Assembly (NCBI GenBank): GCA_947500645.1
Contig: CANMSD010000001.1
Location: 620,001-684,000, forward strand
Reading direction: 5' to 3'
Length of the DNA: 64,000 nt
Source of the DNA: an uncultured Erythrobacter sp.
Lineage (GTDB): Bacteria > Pseudomonadota > Alphaproteobacteria > Sphingomonadales > Sphingomonadaceae
Shown here: positions 1 to 8,428 of the stretch, one piece after another
How positions within the stretch are numbered: the stretch's first letter is position 1
Layout: each line of letters begins with the position of its first letter
Notes under the pieces: generated by a model
What the model was told of the DNA's origin: nothing
What the model saw: only the letters and a program-made list of their open reading frames with translations
Databases searched by the model: none
Translations under genes and position numbers: made by a program

Positions 1-56
1 TCGGCATCCCGGGCGACTTCGAGCAGTTGGTAATAATCCATTTGAGTGGCTGACAT
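1..56 (-). CDS. dnaJ: DnaJ co-chaperone, N-terminal end only (cut by window edge)
   Basis: Only the first 18 codons lie in the window. The reverse strand reads MSATQMDYYQLLEVARDA, which matches the start of the J domain (usual form DYYELLGVSRDA). DnaJ stimulates the ATPase of DnaK and delivers unfolded clients to it. It follows dnaK on the same strand after 80 bp, the usual dnaK-dnaJ order, so the two are probably co-transcribed. The HPD motif and zinc region lie outside the window, so type I DnaJ is inferred from position. Confidence 0.85.
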   Translation of the reverse strand, partial: MSATQMDYYQLLEVARDA

Positions 57-84
57 GGTGACCTTTATGACCCCTCAAAACCTA

Positions 85-117
85 GCCGCCGCCAGCGCGT
101 AAAACACTAGCGGCGGC
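85..117 (-). terminator. Hairpin between dnaK and dnaJ
   Basis: An 8-bp GC-only stem (85-92 with 110-117, loop of 17) sits in the 80-bp dnaK-dnaJ spacer. On the transcribed strand it is followed by a short T run (GGTTTTGAGG), too poor for a strong intrinsic terminator. It could attenuate read-through or stabilise the 3' end of dnaK mRNA, so that DnaK is made in excess of DnaJ. The function is inferred; only the inverted repeat is seen. Confidence 0.4.
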
Positions 118-136
118 GTGGTTTTCCATCAGGACA

Positions 137-2074
137 TCAGCCCTTGTTGTCTTCGTCGACCTCAGAGAATTCGGCATCGACGACATCTTCATCGTCGGAC
201 GAGTCAGATGACGCATCGCTTTCACCAGCATCGCCTGCAGCAGCAGCGCCCTCGGCCTGCTCCTTCTCGTAGATCTGCTGACCCATCTTCATGGCTGCTT
301 CGGTCAGCGCCTGGGACTTGGCGTTGATCTCATCAACGTCTTCGCCTTCAAGCGCAGTTTTGGCTTCGGCAAGCGCGGTTTCGACCGCTGACTTGGTATC
401 CGCGTCAACCTTGTCGCCATGCTCTTCAAGCTGCTTCTCGGTCGCGTGGACCAGACTGTCGGCCTGGTTGCGAGCTTCGGCAGAGGCGCGACGCTTCTTG
501 TCTTCCTCTGCGAACTTCTCGGCATCCTGAACCATCTGATCGATGTCGGTATCGGACAGACCGCCCGATGCTTGAATCTTGATCGTCTGTTCCTTGCCCG
601 TGCCCTTATCCTTGGCAGAAACGTTGACGATACCGTTTGCATCAATGTCGAACGTCACTTCAACCTGCGGAACGCCGCGCGGTGCTGGTGGAATACCAAC
701 AAGGTCGAACTGACCCAGCAGCTTGTTATCCGCCGCCATTTCACGCTCGCCCTGGAAGACCCGAATCGTCACAGCGTTCTGATTGTCTTCTGCGGTCGAG
801 TAGGTCTGCGTCTTCTTGGTCGGGATCGTCGTGTTGCGATCGATCATACGAGTGAAGACACCGCCCAGCGTCTCGATACCCAGCGACAGCGGGGTCACGT
901 CGAGCAGCAGCACATCTTTGACGTCGCCCTGCAGGACGCCAGCCTGAATGGCAGCACCCATGGCAACCACTTCATCCGGGTTAACACCGGTGTGCGGCTT
1001 GGCTTCGAAGAACTTCTCAACCACTTCGCGAACCTTGGGCATGCGGGTCATACCGCCGACCAGGATCACTTCATCGATATCGTCTTTTGAAACGCCCGCA
1101 TCGGCCAGCGCCTTCTTGCAAGGTTCAAGTGTACGCTGGATTAGATCGCCGACCAGCTTTTCAAGGTCCGAACGGCTGAGCGTTTCGACCAGGTGCAGCG
1201 GAGTGCTCGATCCACCATCCATACGTGCGGTGATGAACGGCAGGTTGATTTCGGTCGTGGCCGAGCTCGAAAGCTCGATCTTCGCCTTTTCCGCCGCTTC
1301 CTTCAAACGCTGGAGCGCAAGCTTGTCCTTGCGCAGGTCCATGTTTTCTTTTTTCTCGAACTGTGCAGCAAGCCATTCGACAATCGCGCTGTCGAAATCT
1401 TCACCGCCCAAGAAAGTGTCGCCGTTGGTCGACTTCACTTCGAACACGCCGTCACCGATTTCGAGCACGGACACGTCGAACGTACCGCCGCCGAGATCAT
1501 AGACAGCGATGGTCTTGCCATCGTTCTTGTCCATTCCGTAAGCAAGCGCAGCCGCAGTCGGCTCATTGATGATGCGCAGCACTTCAAGACCGGCAATCTG
1601 GCCGGCATCTTTGGTCGCCTGACGTTGAGCGTCATTGAAGTATGCTGGAACGGTGATGACCGCCTGAGTCACATCTTCGCCGAGATAACCCTCAGCGGTT
1701 TCTTTCATCTTCTGCAGAATGAAGGCGGAAATCTGGCTCGGCGAATATTCTTCATCGCCAGCCTTCACCCATGCGTCGCCGTTCTTGCCTTTCACAATGT
1801 CGTAAGGGACAAGTTCCATGTCTTTCTTCGTCATCGGATCGTCGAAGCGGCGACCGATCAGGCGCTTGATTGCAAACAGAGTGTTGTCAGGGTTGGTAAC
1901 AGCCTGGCGTTTCGCCGGCTGACCGATCAGACGCTCGCTGTCTTTAGTAAAGGCAACGATCGAAGGCGTGGTGCGCGCGCCTTCGGAATTTTCAATAACC
2001 TTGGGTTTGCCCCCATCCATCACTGCGACACACGAATTGGTGGTGCCGAGGTCAATACCGATTACTTTACCCAT
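137..2074 (-). CDS. dnaK: Hsp70 molecular chaperone DnaK
   Basis: ATP-dependent cytosolic chaperone working with DnaJ and GrpE. The 645-residue product starts with [15 protein letters not shown], the phosphate-1 loop of the actin-like nucleotide-binding domain. It continues with the phosphate-2 motif [11 protein letters not shown] near residue 190 and VGGMTRMP near 340, then the substrate-binding domain (about 390-505) and a helical lid with an acidic tail ending EVDEDNKG. The ORF track starts 48 codons further upstream, but that extension crosses the sigma-32 promoter. The ATG at 2074 has a GGGGA ribosome site and the family N-terminus, so it is the start. Heat induction is expected from the promoter. 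Confidence 0.98.
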   Translation of the reverse strand: MGKVIGIDLGTTNSCVAVMDGGKPKVIENSEGARTTPSIVAFTKDSERLIGQPAKRQAVTNPDNTLFAIKRLIGRRFDDPMTKKDMELVPYDIVKGKNGDAWVKAGDEEYSPSQISAFILQKMKETAEGYLGEDVTQAVITVPAYFNDAQRQATKDAGQIAGLEVLRIINEPTAAALAYGMDKNDGKTIAVYDLGGGTFDVSVLEIGDGVFEVKSTNGDTFLGGEDFDSAIVEWLAAQFEKKENMDLRKDKLALQRLKEAAEKAKIELSSSATTEINLPFITARMDGGSSTPLHLVETLSRSDLEKLVGDLIQRTLEPCKKALADAGVSKDDIDEVILVGGMTRMPKVREVVEKFFEAKPHTGVNPDEVVAMGAAIQAGVLQGDVKDVLLLDVTPLSLGIETLGGVFTRMIDRNTTIPTKKTQTYSTAEDNQNAVTIRVFQGEREMAADNKLLGQFDLVGIPPAPRGVPQVEVTFDIDANGIVNVSAKDKGTGKEQTIKIQASGGLSDTDIDQMVQDAEKFAEEDKKRRASAEARNQADSLVHATEKQLEEHGDKVDADTKSAVETALAEAKTALEGEDVDEINAKSQALTEAAMKMGQQIYEKEQAEGAAAAGDAGESDASSDSSDDEDVVDAEFSEVDEDNKG

Positions 2075-2158
2075 TATTTCCCCATCTTTCAGATAGTTGG
2101 ACGCTGCCAGTGGAGTTCCCCAGAATTGGCGGAACCGTTCGGCAACTCGAATATGACC

Positions 2159-2189
2159 GCGATATAGGTGTGGTTTTGCTTGGCACAAG
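2159..2189 (-). promoter_or_regulatory. Sigma-32 (RpoH) heat-shock promoter of dnaK
   Basis: On the reverse strand CTTG (2189-2186) is followed after exactly 17 bases by CCTATAT (2168-2162). This fits the alphaproteobacterial RpoH consensus CTTG-N17/18-CYTATnTnnG apart from the last G. Transcription would start near 2153, giving a leader of about 80 nt before the dnaK ATG. No CIRCE repeat (TTAGCACTC-N9-GAGTGCTAA) is present. The match is seen; sigma-32 use is inferred. Confidence 0.75.
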
Positions 2190-2242
2190 GGATTGACCGC
2201 CCTAGTTTTGCAACACACTCAAAAGGGGACAATTTACAGCTT

Positions 2243-2755
2243 ATGAAACAGACATCCTTTTTCTTCGGTCGTGCTCTTGGTTGCGCGGCCATTCTTTCAC
2301 TTGCCGCCTGTGGTTCGGCAGATGCCCCGGTTGAAGCTCCCGTTGAAGAGCAGGTCGAACCTGCAATCGAACTAGGCGAGACCGGCCTGAGCCTTTCCAA
2401 TGCGCGAATGGTCATGGCACCTGTCACCAGCAATCCGGCAGCCGTTTACTTCGAGCTAGAGAATGGCGGCGAAAGCGCAGTGTCGCTCGAAGGCGTCGAA
2501 ATCCGGGGAGTCCAGGACGCGAAGTTGCACAGCACCGAGAAAAGCGACGACACAGCGACCATGAGCGAGATCAGAAGCGTGGAAATTGCGCCCGGCGAAA
2601 CTCTGTCATTCGCACCCGGCGGCAATCATGTGATGGCATTCAATGTATCGCCCGCCATTGGCCCGCGCGACAGAGTCAATGTGACGCTGAAACTGTCTGG
2701 CGGGCAGGAAGCGGAATTCAAGGCAGAAGTGCGCAGCGCCGGGGATGAGCGCTGA
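2243..2755 (+). CDS. PCu(A)C-family periplasmic copper chaperone, lipoprotein
   Basis: A 170-residue lipoprotein with a signal peptide and lipobox LAAC (lipidated Cys23). It carries the exact PCu(A)C copper-binding pattern H-x10-M-x21-H-x-M (His96, Met107, His129, Met131). Members bind Cu(I) in the periplasm and help metallate the CuA site of cytochrome c oxidase. The track starts 25 codons earlier, but the lipoprotein signal begins at MKQTSFFF, preceded by AGGGGA. It is divergent from dnaK with a 168-bp shared upstream region. No oxidase or Sco gene is adjacent, so the partner is not visible here. Confidence 0.88.
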   Translation: MKQTSFFFGRALGCAAILSLAACGSADAPVEAPVEEQVEPAIELGETGLSLSNARMVMAPVTSNPAAVYFELENGGESAVSLEGVEIRGVQDAKLHSTEKSDDTATMSEIRSVEIAPGETLSFAPGGNHVMAFNVSPAIGPRDRVNVTLKLSGGQEAEFKAEVRSAGDER

Positions 2756-2805
2756 AGCTTCCCGAAGTCTCAAGCACGGATGGCGCACCGCTTCATGCCT
2801 GCCCG

Positions 2806-3276
2806 GTGGGAGGGGAACGTCACCTCACCCCCGGCGAGGTTGAAATTGCGCGATCCGTGTTTGGGTCGGCCATAGACTACGGCCAAGTGCGGTTAAGGCG
2901 ACGCAAGTGGTTCCCGTTTCAGCCGCGCAAGGTCACCATGGCTCCGCGCGGCCATTTGCACTTTCATCCGGATGGAGAGGCTTACTGCGATGATTTCGCT
3001 CAGGAGAGCATCTATCGCCAAGGGCTGCTGATCCATGAACTGACCCATGTCTGGCAAACCCAGTCGCGCGGTGACTGGTACCTGCTGCTTAATCGTCACC
3101 CTTTCTGCCGCTATCATTACAGCCTGAAGCCGGGCCAGCCGCTCAGTGCCTATGGGATCGAGCAGCAAGCTGAAATCGTGAAACATGCCTTCTGGTTGCG
3201 CCGCGGGATCAAGGTCGCCGGGATAGCCGATAAAGCAGCATACGATGTGCTGGTGCGCTTCCCCGGAGCTCGCTGA
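2806..3276 (+). CDS. HELTH-type zinc peptidase-like protein ('vgr-related')
   Basis: A 156-residue protein with the zinc-metallopeptidase core HELTHVWQ near residue 77, preceded by conserved aromatic and basic text (YGQVRLRRRKWFPFQP). Proteins of this shape in sphingomonads are often labelled 'vgr related protein', but no VgrG domain is visible here. There is no signal peptide or membrane segment. No nearer ATG is in frame, so the start is taken as GTG 2806, with no clear ribosome site. It follows the copper-chaperone gene by 50 bp on the same strand. Hydrolytic activity is inferred only from the HExxH motif. Confidence 0.65.
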   Translation: MGGERHLTPGEVEIARSVFGSAIDYGQVRLRRRKWFPFQPRKVTMAPRGHLHFHPDGEAYCDDFAQESIYRQGLLIHELTHVWQTQSRGDWYLLLNRHPFCRYHYSLKPGQPLSAYGIEQQAEIVKHAFWLRRGIKVAGIADKAAYDVLVRFPGAR

Positions 3277-3391
3277 CAGTTCCACATAGCGCCTATCGCT
3301 GGACCTAACCTGATCTTGCGCCGGGTAGTTACGTTTGATACTTTCGTATCGTCCAGGCGGCCAAACCCGCGCTTGGCGCAGAGCAATCAAA

Positions 3392-4552
3392 ATGGAGATC
3401 AAGGACTACGGCATGTCGCGCGAGCGCGGCTACCTTTCGCATTATGAAATAGACGAAATCACCCTACCGCAGCGTTTCGAAGAGATCGAAAGCACAGCGG
3501 GCAACCTCTCGGGCTTGCTTTCAACCGGGCGATTGAGGCGCTGGCTCGACCAGCTACCCGACCCAAACATCAAAGAATGGGCGAAAAAGGCCCCAGAAGA
3601 GCAGGTGCGCACCGCGATGGTGCGATACAGCTTCCTGGTTCAAGCCTATGTCTGGGGCGAAGAGATACCACCCCCGTACTTACCTGCAAATCTTGCAAGG
3701 CCAATGGTCGCGCTTGCCGACCGGCTGGGCCAGGCCCCGCTACTGCCGTACTCTGCCTACGTGTTAGATAACTGGGCGAGGCTCGACAAGAACGAGCCTA
3801 TATCCCTCGACAATATCTATATGGATCAGAACTTCTCGGGCGGTGATGACGAGAATTGGTTCGTGCTCGTTCACGTGGCAATCGAGGCCGAAGCCGGAGT
3901 TCTACTGGACAACGCCACTAAGCTGATCCGGCCGGAAGAGCACGGCGACGAGGCGCACGCCGAGGAACTGTTGTCAGAGATGAACGACGCATGGGAACGC
4001 ATCTATGCACACTTCGCCCGCATGCCCGAACGCTGCGATCCGTACATCTATTTTCATCGAGTTCGGCCATACATTCACGGGTGGGCCAACAACCCGGCTC
4101 TGGGTGGTGGTCTAGTCTACGACGGGATCGAGAAGTTCGGCAACAAACCGCAGGCCTTCAGAGGGCAAACCGGCTCGCAATCAAGCATCATGCCGGCCAT
4201 GGATGCGCTGTTTCAGGTTCGCCATTCGGATGATCCGTTGAAGGCCTTTCTTGATGAGTTGCACCACTACAGGCCAGTACAGCACCGCCGATTTATCGAA
4301 GATTTGGCGAAGAAGCCCCGTCTGCGCGAATTCGTGAATGCTGCGGACAATCCCAACTTGTGCGACGCGTTCAACGCGTGCCTTGAGCAAACCACTCGGT
4401 TCCGCACGCGCCATCTCGAATATGCCGCCAGCTACATCAACAAGCAGGCCGGATCGATTGCCGGCAATGATCCCAATGTCGGTACGGGAGGGACGCCCTT
4501 CATGCGGTATCTCAAGAAGCACCGCGACGAAAACAGGGCGCAAACGGTCTAA
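3392..4552 (+). CDS. Indoleamine 2,3-dioxygenase family haem protein
   Basis: A 386-residue protein of the IDO superfamily, in which haem enzymes open the indole ring of tryptophan or related substrates with O2. Supporting text: DYGMSRERGYLS at the N-terminus (like the DYDI..RGFLP start of fungal IDO), GGGLVYDGI, FRGQTGSQSSIMPAMD (compare GSAGQSS in IDO), a PVQHRRFIEDL segment, and TRHLEYAASYI near the C-terminus, whose His341 matches the proximal haem ligand (His346 in human IDO1). ATG 3392 keeps the conserved N-terminus; ATG 3413 with AAGGA upstream is an alternative. No kynureninase or formamidase gene is adjacent, so a catabolic role cannot be read from context. Confidence 0.75.
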   Translation: MEIKDYGMSRERGYLSHYEIDEITLPQRFEEIESTAGNLSGLLSTGRLRRWLDQLPDPNIKEWAKKAPEEQVRTAMVRYSFLVQAYVWGEEIPPPYLPANLARPMVALADRLGQAPLLPYSAYVLDNWARLDKNEPISLDNIYMDQNFSGGDDENWFVLVHVAIEAEAGVLLDNATKLIRPEEHGDEAHAEELLSEMNDAWERIYAHFARMPERCDPYIYFHRVRPYIHGWANNPALGGGLVYDGIEKFGNKPQAFRGQTGSQSSIMPAMDALFQVRHSDDPLKAFLDELHHYRPVQHRRFIEDLAKKPRLREFVNAADNPNLCDAFNACLEQTTRFRTRHLEYAASYINKQAGSIAGNDPNVGTGGTPFMRYLKKHRDENRAQTV

Positions 4553-4577
4553 GATCTGACCGCGTGCCAAGCTTAGA

Positions 4578-4608
4578 GGCCCCGCTGATCGTTTTGGCGG
4601 GGCCTTTG
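4578..4608 (+). terminator. Intrinsic terminator after the IDO-family gene
   Basis: A perfect 8-bp stem GGCCCCGC/GCGGGGCC (4578-4585 with 4597-4604, loop of 11) is followed by TTT. It lies in the 71-bp gap between the convergent IDO-family gene and grpE and probably ends the plus-strand transcript. Confidence 0.7.
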
Positions 4609-4623
4609 CAATTAGGCCGCGAT

Positions 4624-5211
4624 TTAGTCCGGCTTTTTGGCGACACCGACCATTGCCGGTCGCAGCAGGCGGTCCTTGATCATCCAGCCCGACTGCATTT
4701 CCTGCACGATCGTACCTGGCTCATGCTCGTCCGTTGGCACCTCAAGCATGGCCTGATGCTGGTTCGGATCTAGAGGCATGCCCTTTGCAGCGACGCGTTC
4801 AATCCCGTGCCCCTTGAAGACTTTCTCGAGTTCGCGTTGCGTCGCTTCGATGCCAGCGACCAGACCTTTCATCTTTTCGTCTTCGCGCAGACTGTCAGGG
4901 ATGGCTTCGACTGCGCGCGAAAGATTGTCCCACACGCTCAGAACATCGCGAGCAAAACCGGTAGACGCATAGGCACGCGCATCGGAGACGTCTTTCTCCA
5001 TCCGGCGGCGCACATTCTGCGTCTCGGCCTTGGCATAGAGCGTTTCCTGCTTCGCCTCTTCAAGATCCCGGCGCAGCGCCTCTAGCGCCTCTCCAACGTC
5101 GCCGGCATCCTCTTCGGCCTGCGCCTCATCGCCGCTTTCCAGAAACTCTTCCGGCACGCCTTTCAGTTCCGCTTCCGCCGCTTCGTCCTGCGGCTTATTG
5201 TCGTCGATCAT
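4624..5211 (-). CDS. grpE: GrpE nucleotide-exchange factor for DnaK
   Basis: GrpE releases ADP from DnaK so that the chaperone cycle can turn over. The 195-residue product has an acidic N-terminus (EEFLESGDEAQAEEDAG), a long helical part (about 40-100) with NVRRRMEKDVSDARAYA, and the conserved beta domain with PLDPNQHQAMLEVP and GTIVQEMQSGWMIKDRLLRPAMVGV at the end. It begins 33 bp after the hrcA stop on the same strand, so hrcA-grpE is an operon, about 2.5 kb from dnaKJ. Confidence 0.97.
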   Translation of the reverse strand: MIDDNKPQDEAAEAELKGVPEEFLESGDEAQAEEDAGDVGEALEALRRDLEEAKQETLYAKAETQNVRRRMEKDVSDARAYASTGFARDVLSVWDNLSRAVEAIPDSLREDEKMKGLVAGIEATQRELEKVFKGHGIERVAAKGMPLDPNQHQAMLEVPTDEHEPGTIVQEMQSGWMIKDRLLRPAMVGVAKKPD

Positions 5212-5244
5212 CGTGTTCGTTTTTCCAGTTATGAAATGAGCCGA

Positions 5245-6288
5245 TCAGGCAATCAATTTGCCCAAGGATCGGGCTGTTAGGTCAACCATGGGGACAACCC
5301 TTGCGTAATTCAACCGCGTGGGACCGATCACACCCAGAACTCCGACCACCCTGCCCTCGCGATCACGATAGGGCGACGCGATCACGGAGGAACCAGACAG
5401 ACCGAAGAGCCGGTTCTCGCTTCCGATAAATATACGAGTAGCTTCTGCCTCGCGAGCATTGTCGAGCAGGGCGGCGACGGATTGCTTGTTCTCCAGATCA
5501 TCGAGCAGCGAGCGAACCCTGTCGATATCTTCGAGCGCAGCCTCATCAAGCAGGTTGGACGCGCCGCGCACAATCAACACTGGACGCTCTTCGGTGTCCT
5601 CGCTCCAGACTGCAAGGCCCCGCTCAACCAAATCCTTGCTGGCATCATCGAGTTGCGACTTACCGGCGTTAATCTCTTTGGTCATAGCGGCGGCCGCCTC
5701 ACTCAGAGTGCGCCCGGAAAGTCGTGCTGTGATATAATTGGTCGCCTGATCCAGCGCGCCCGGCGCAATCGCGCCGCCAATCTCGATAACGCGGTTTTCT
5801 ACGCCACCATCCTCACCAACCAGCACGGCCAATGCCCTGCCCTGCCCCAGATCAACCAGATTGAACTGCGCCAATCGCTGCTCGCGGGTCGGAACCATCA
5901 CCATGCCCGCCGCGCCCGAGAGATCTGACAGCACAGAACTCGCCTTTTCGAGCGCCTGCTCTACCGGGCCGGATTCAGTCAACCGTTGCTCGATCTGAGC
6001 ACGCTCTGCCGCAGTCGGCTCAGCCATCTGCATCATGCCATCGACAAACAGGCGCAGTCCCGTTTCAGTCGGCAGGCGCCCGGCGCTGGTATGCGGCGCG
6101 GCTAGCAGGCCCAAACCTTCCAGATCGGCAAGAACGGACCGGATCGACGCAGGCGAGAGGTCAATTGCCTTATCCGACGCGAGCGTCTTTGAGCCGACGG
6201 GCTGACCGCTATCGATATAACCTTCCACAACGCGGCGAAAAATCTCCCGCGCTCTTTCGGTCATTTCTGAGATAGGTGGTGAAGCCAT
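5245..6288 (-). CDS. hrcA: Heat-inducible transcription repressor HrcA
   Basis: HrcA represses chaperone genes by binding the CIRCE operator and needs GroEL for activity. The 347-residue product has the N-terminal winged helix (SPASIRSVLADLEGLGLLAAPHTSAGRLPTE), the GAF-like middle part and the conserved C-terminus GVLGVIGPTRLNYARVVPMVDLTARSL. No CIRCE sequence is visible upstream of hrcA or dnaK. As in other alphaproteobacteria, its target is likely groESL, elsewhere in the genome. It is divergent from rph with 112 bp between. Confidence 0.96.
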   Translation of the reverse strand: MASPPISEMTERAREIFRRVVEGYIDSGQPVGSKTLASDKAIDLSPASIRSVLADLEGLGLLAAPHTSAGRLPTETGLRLFVDGMMQMAEPTAAERAQIEQRLTESGPVEQALEKASSVLSDLSGAAGMVMVPTREQRLAQFNLVDLGQGRALAVLVGEDGGVENRVIEIGGAIAPGALDQATNYITARLSGRTLSEAAAAMTKEINAGKSQLDDASKDLVERGLAVWSEDTEERPVLIVRGASNLLDEAALEDIDRVRSLLDDLENKQSVAALLDNAREAEATRIFIGSENRLFGLSGSSVIASPYRDREGRVVGVLGVIGPTRLNYARVVPMVDLTARSLGKLIA

Positions 6289-6400
6289 ATGCCCTATCTA
6301 GCGTCAATCTATCGCGCGCCAAGCCTTGCGCGGAGCTTGCAGCATCACGGCATCACGGCCACACCGCCTTCCAAGCGAATCAACAGCTCAAGGAAATTCC

Positions 6401-7114
6401 ATGCGACCTTCTGGCCGCGCGCCTGACGAAATGCGCGCAATCACTATCGAAACGGGCTTCACCAAACATGCTGAAGGATCTTGCCTGATCAGCTTTGGCG
6501 ACACCCGCGTGCTATGCACGGCCAGCGTCGAAGAACGGATTCCGCCGTGGCTGCGCGGCAAAGGAGAAGGCTGGGTCACCGGTGAATACTCCATGCTGCC
6601 CCGCGCGACGCACACTCGCGGTAGCCGCGAAGCAGCACGCGGTAAGCAGTCGGGTCGAACGCAGGAAATTCAGCGGCTTATCGGGCGGTCTTTGCGCGCG
6701 GTGGTCGATCTGGAAAAGCTCGGCGAACGCCAGATTACGCTCGATTGCGACGTGATTCAGGCCGATGGCGGAACACGCACAGCCTCTATTTCCGGCGCCT
6801 GGATTGCGCTGCGGCTGGCGGTGAACACGCTGCTTGAGAAAGAACTCATCAAGCAGGATCCGATCACCGCACAAGTCGCGGCGATTTCCTGTGGGATATA
6901 CAAGGGCACCCCTGTTCTCGACCTCGACTATCCGGAAGACAGCGACGCGGATGCCGACGCCAATTTCGTGCTGATCAGCGGCGGACAGATCGCTGAGGTT
7001 CAGGCCACTGCCGAAGGCGCAACTTATGATGAGGAAGGCCTTTTGCGATTGCTGCGCCTTGCGAACATCGGTTGCGACGGCATTTTCAAGGCCCAGTTGG
7101 ACGCAGTGAAGTGA
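6401..7114 (+). CDS. rph: Ribonuclease PH
   Basis: Phosphate-dependent 3'-5' exoribonuclease that trims tRNA precursor ends. The 237-residue product starts [12 protein letters not shown], with AAGGA 8 bases upstream. It has the RNase PH core [35 protein letters not shown] (phosphate-binding arginine) and [18 protein letters not shown]. The track start is 25 codons too early. The stop overlaps the GTG start of rdgB by 4 bases, so the two are translationally coupled. Confidence 0.97.
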   Translation: MRPSGRAPDEMRAITIETGFTKHAEGSCLISFGDTRVLCTASVEERIPPWLRGKGEGWVTGEYSMLPRATHTRGSREAARGKQSGRTQEIQRLIGRSLRAVVDLEKLGERQITLDCDVIQADGGTRTASISGAWIALRLAVNTLLEKELIKQDPITAQVAAISCGIYKGTPVLDLDYPEDSDADADANFVLISGGQIAEVQATAEGATYDEEGLLRLLRLANIGCDGIFKAQLDAVK

Positions 7115-7740
7115 GCAAAAAGCTCGGCAGCGGTTCCCTCGTCATTGCCACGCACAATGCGGGCAAGCTGAAAGAGATTTCCGCCCTGCTCGATCCCCAC
7201 GGAATGAAATGCATTTCGGCTGGTTCGCTTGGCCTGCCCGAGCCACCTGAAACCGGCAAAACTTTCGTAGAGAATGCGCTGATTAAGGCGCGCTCTGCTG
7301 CCGAGGCATCTGGTCTCGCCGCCTTAGCCGACGATAGCGGCTTGTCAGTCGAAGCGCTTGACGGACGCCCCGGCGTTTACACCGCGGACTGGGCCGAGCG
7401 GCAATGGTTCGAGGGCAATCCCGGTCGCGACTGGTACATGGCCATGGGCAAGGTCGAAGGATTGCTGTCACAGATCGGCCCGGATGTTGATCGCAGAGCG
7501 GCATTTCACTGTGTGTTGGCGATCGCATGGCCCGATGGCGAGTACGCCGTCTACGAAGGCAAATGCCCCGGATCGCTGACCTGGCCGCCACGCGGAAAAA
7601 TGGGCTTTGGCTATGATCCTGTCTTTATTCCTAAAGGCCGCGAGCAAACCTTCGCCGAGATCGATCCTTCGGAAAAGCACGCGATCAGCCACCGCGCCAA
7701 TGCTTTTGCGAAGCTGGTCGCGGATCAATTCAACGCCTGA
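7111..7740 (+). CDS. rdgB: XTP/dITP pyrophosphatase RdgB (HAM1 family)
   Basis: Hydrolyses non-canonical purine nucleotides (ITP, dITP, XTP), keeping them out of DNA and RNA. The 209-residue product has [11 protein letters not shown] at the N-terminus, the metal and base site [33 protein letters not shown], and HAISHRANA at the end. It starts at GTG 7111 inside the rph stop (GTGA overlap); the track start inside rph is a read-back. The rph-rdgB pair next to hrcA and hemW is a common alphaproteobacterial block. Its TGA abuts the stop codon of the convergent CAP gene with no gap. Confidence 0.96.
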   Translation: MSKKLGSGSLVIATHNAGKLKEISALLDPHGMKCISAGSLGLPEPPETGKTFVENALIKARSAAEASGLAALADDSGLSVEALDGRPGVYTADWAERQWFEGNPGRDWYMAMGKVEGLLSQIGPDVDRRAAFHCVLAIAWPDGEYAVYEGKCPGSLTWPPRGKMGFGYDPVFIPKGREQTFAEIDPSEKHAISHRANAFAKLVADQFNA

Positions 7741-8397
7741 TTAATAGGCAAATTGCCCCGTCACATTACCCGGCGGCGCATATCGGCAAACCAGATAGTC
7801 GCGCCCGGTTCCTGTCGCGACACCGCACCCAAGCGTCGTCGTGTTGCGCCAGATAATCTGAGTGTAGTGGCCGACATCCTGCCAACGGCCACTATTGCTG
7901 ACGTAAGGGAAGCGATCATGGATGTAGAAGCGCTTTTCGTCGATCCAGCCAGCGGCCATCACTTCATAGCTGAAAGCACCCGCGGTGCCCGCCCAAAGGT
8001 TTTCGCCCTGACCGGGACGTGAGGAACCAGGGCTGTGCTGGAAACGGCCTGTGCGCGCAAGTTCCTCAGCATATTCAAGTGCCTGCCGACTCAAGTCCGG
8101 ATCGAGCGTCAGGCCCGTGACACCGACTTCTTGGCGAGCCTCGTTGTGCTCACGCAGCATGACGGCCAGCATATCGTCCTGACGTGTCGAGGTCGTCCCG
8201 CCGGTCGATGTTGGCGTGGGGGTTGGCGTCGGCGTGGGAGATGGTGTCGGTGTGGGAGATGGGGTCGGCGTCGGACCTCCCGCCACTGGCCCACTCGAAG
8301 AACTGCTCGATGACGAGCCCCCTCCTCCGCAGCCAACCAGGACAAGCGCCAGCGCAATAGGCGCAAGCACCAGGCGATTCACGTTTTTACGACCCAT
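7741..8397 (-). CDS. CAP/SCP-domain lipoprotein with Pro-Thr linker
   Basis: A 218-residue secreted lipoprotein: signal peptide, lipobox LVGC (Cys23), a Gly4-Ser8 run, a low-complexity PTPTPSPTPTP linker of about 25 residues, and then a CAP (SCP/PR-1-like) domain from about residue 75. CAP motifs: HNEARQEVG, GENLWAGTAG, VGHYTQIIW and YLVCRYAPPGN. Start ATG 8397 has AGGAGGG upstream; the track start is 31 codons too early. It follows a second CAP gene by 31 bp, so they form an operon of paralogues. CAP proteins in bacteria have mostly unknown roles, with some lipid binding or proteolysis reported. Confidence 0.88.
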   Translation of the reverse strand: MGRKNVNRLVLAPIALALVLVGCGGGGSSSSSSSSGPVAGGPTPTPSPTPTPSPTPTPTPTPTSTGGTTSTRQDDMLAVMLREHNEARQEVGVTGLTLDPDLSRQALEYAEELARTGRFQHSPGSSRPGQGENLWAGTAGAFSYEVMAAGWIDEKRFYIHDRFPYVSNSGRWQDVGHYTQIIWRNTTTLGCGVATGTGRDYLVCRYAPPGNVTGQFAY

Positions 8398-8428
8398 TTC
8401 AGAACCCTCCTGCAAGCGGCGGCGCCGC

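Noticed and set aside
1193-2167. 324-aa ORF on the plus strand opposite dnaK
   Set aside because: It is a shadow of the strongly coding dnaK frame, with no ribosome site or family text.
2806-3276. Type VI secretion VgrG
   Set aside because: The 'vgr related' label in some genomes does not fit: the protein has only 156 residues, an HExxH motif and no spike domain, and no T6SS gene is nearby.
6289-6400. CIRCE operator upstream of hrcA
   Set aside because: The TTAGCACTC/GAGTGCTAA pattern is not present here or before dnaK.
8200-8290. CRISPR-like or satellite repeat
   Set aside because: The short repeats are in frame and encode the Pro-Thr linker of a lipoprotein; there are no spacers.
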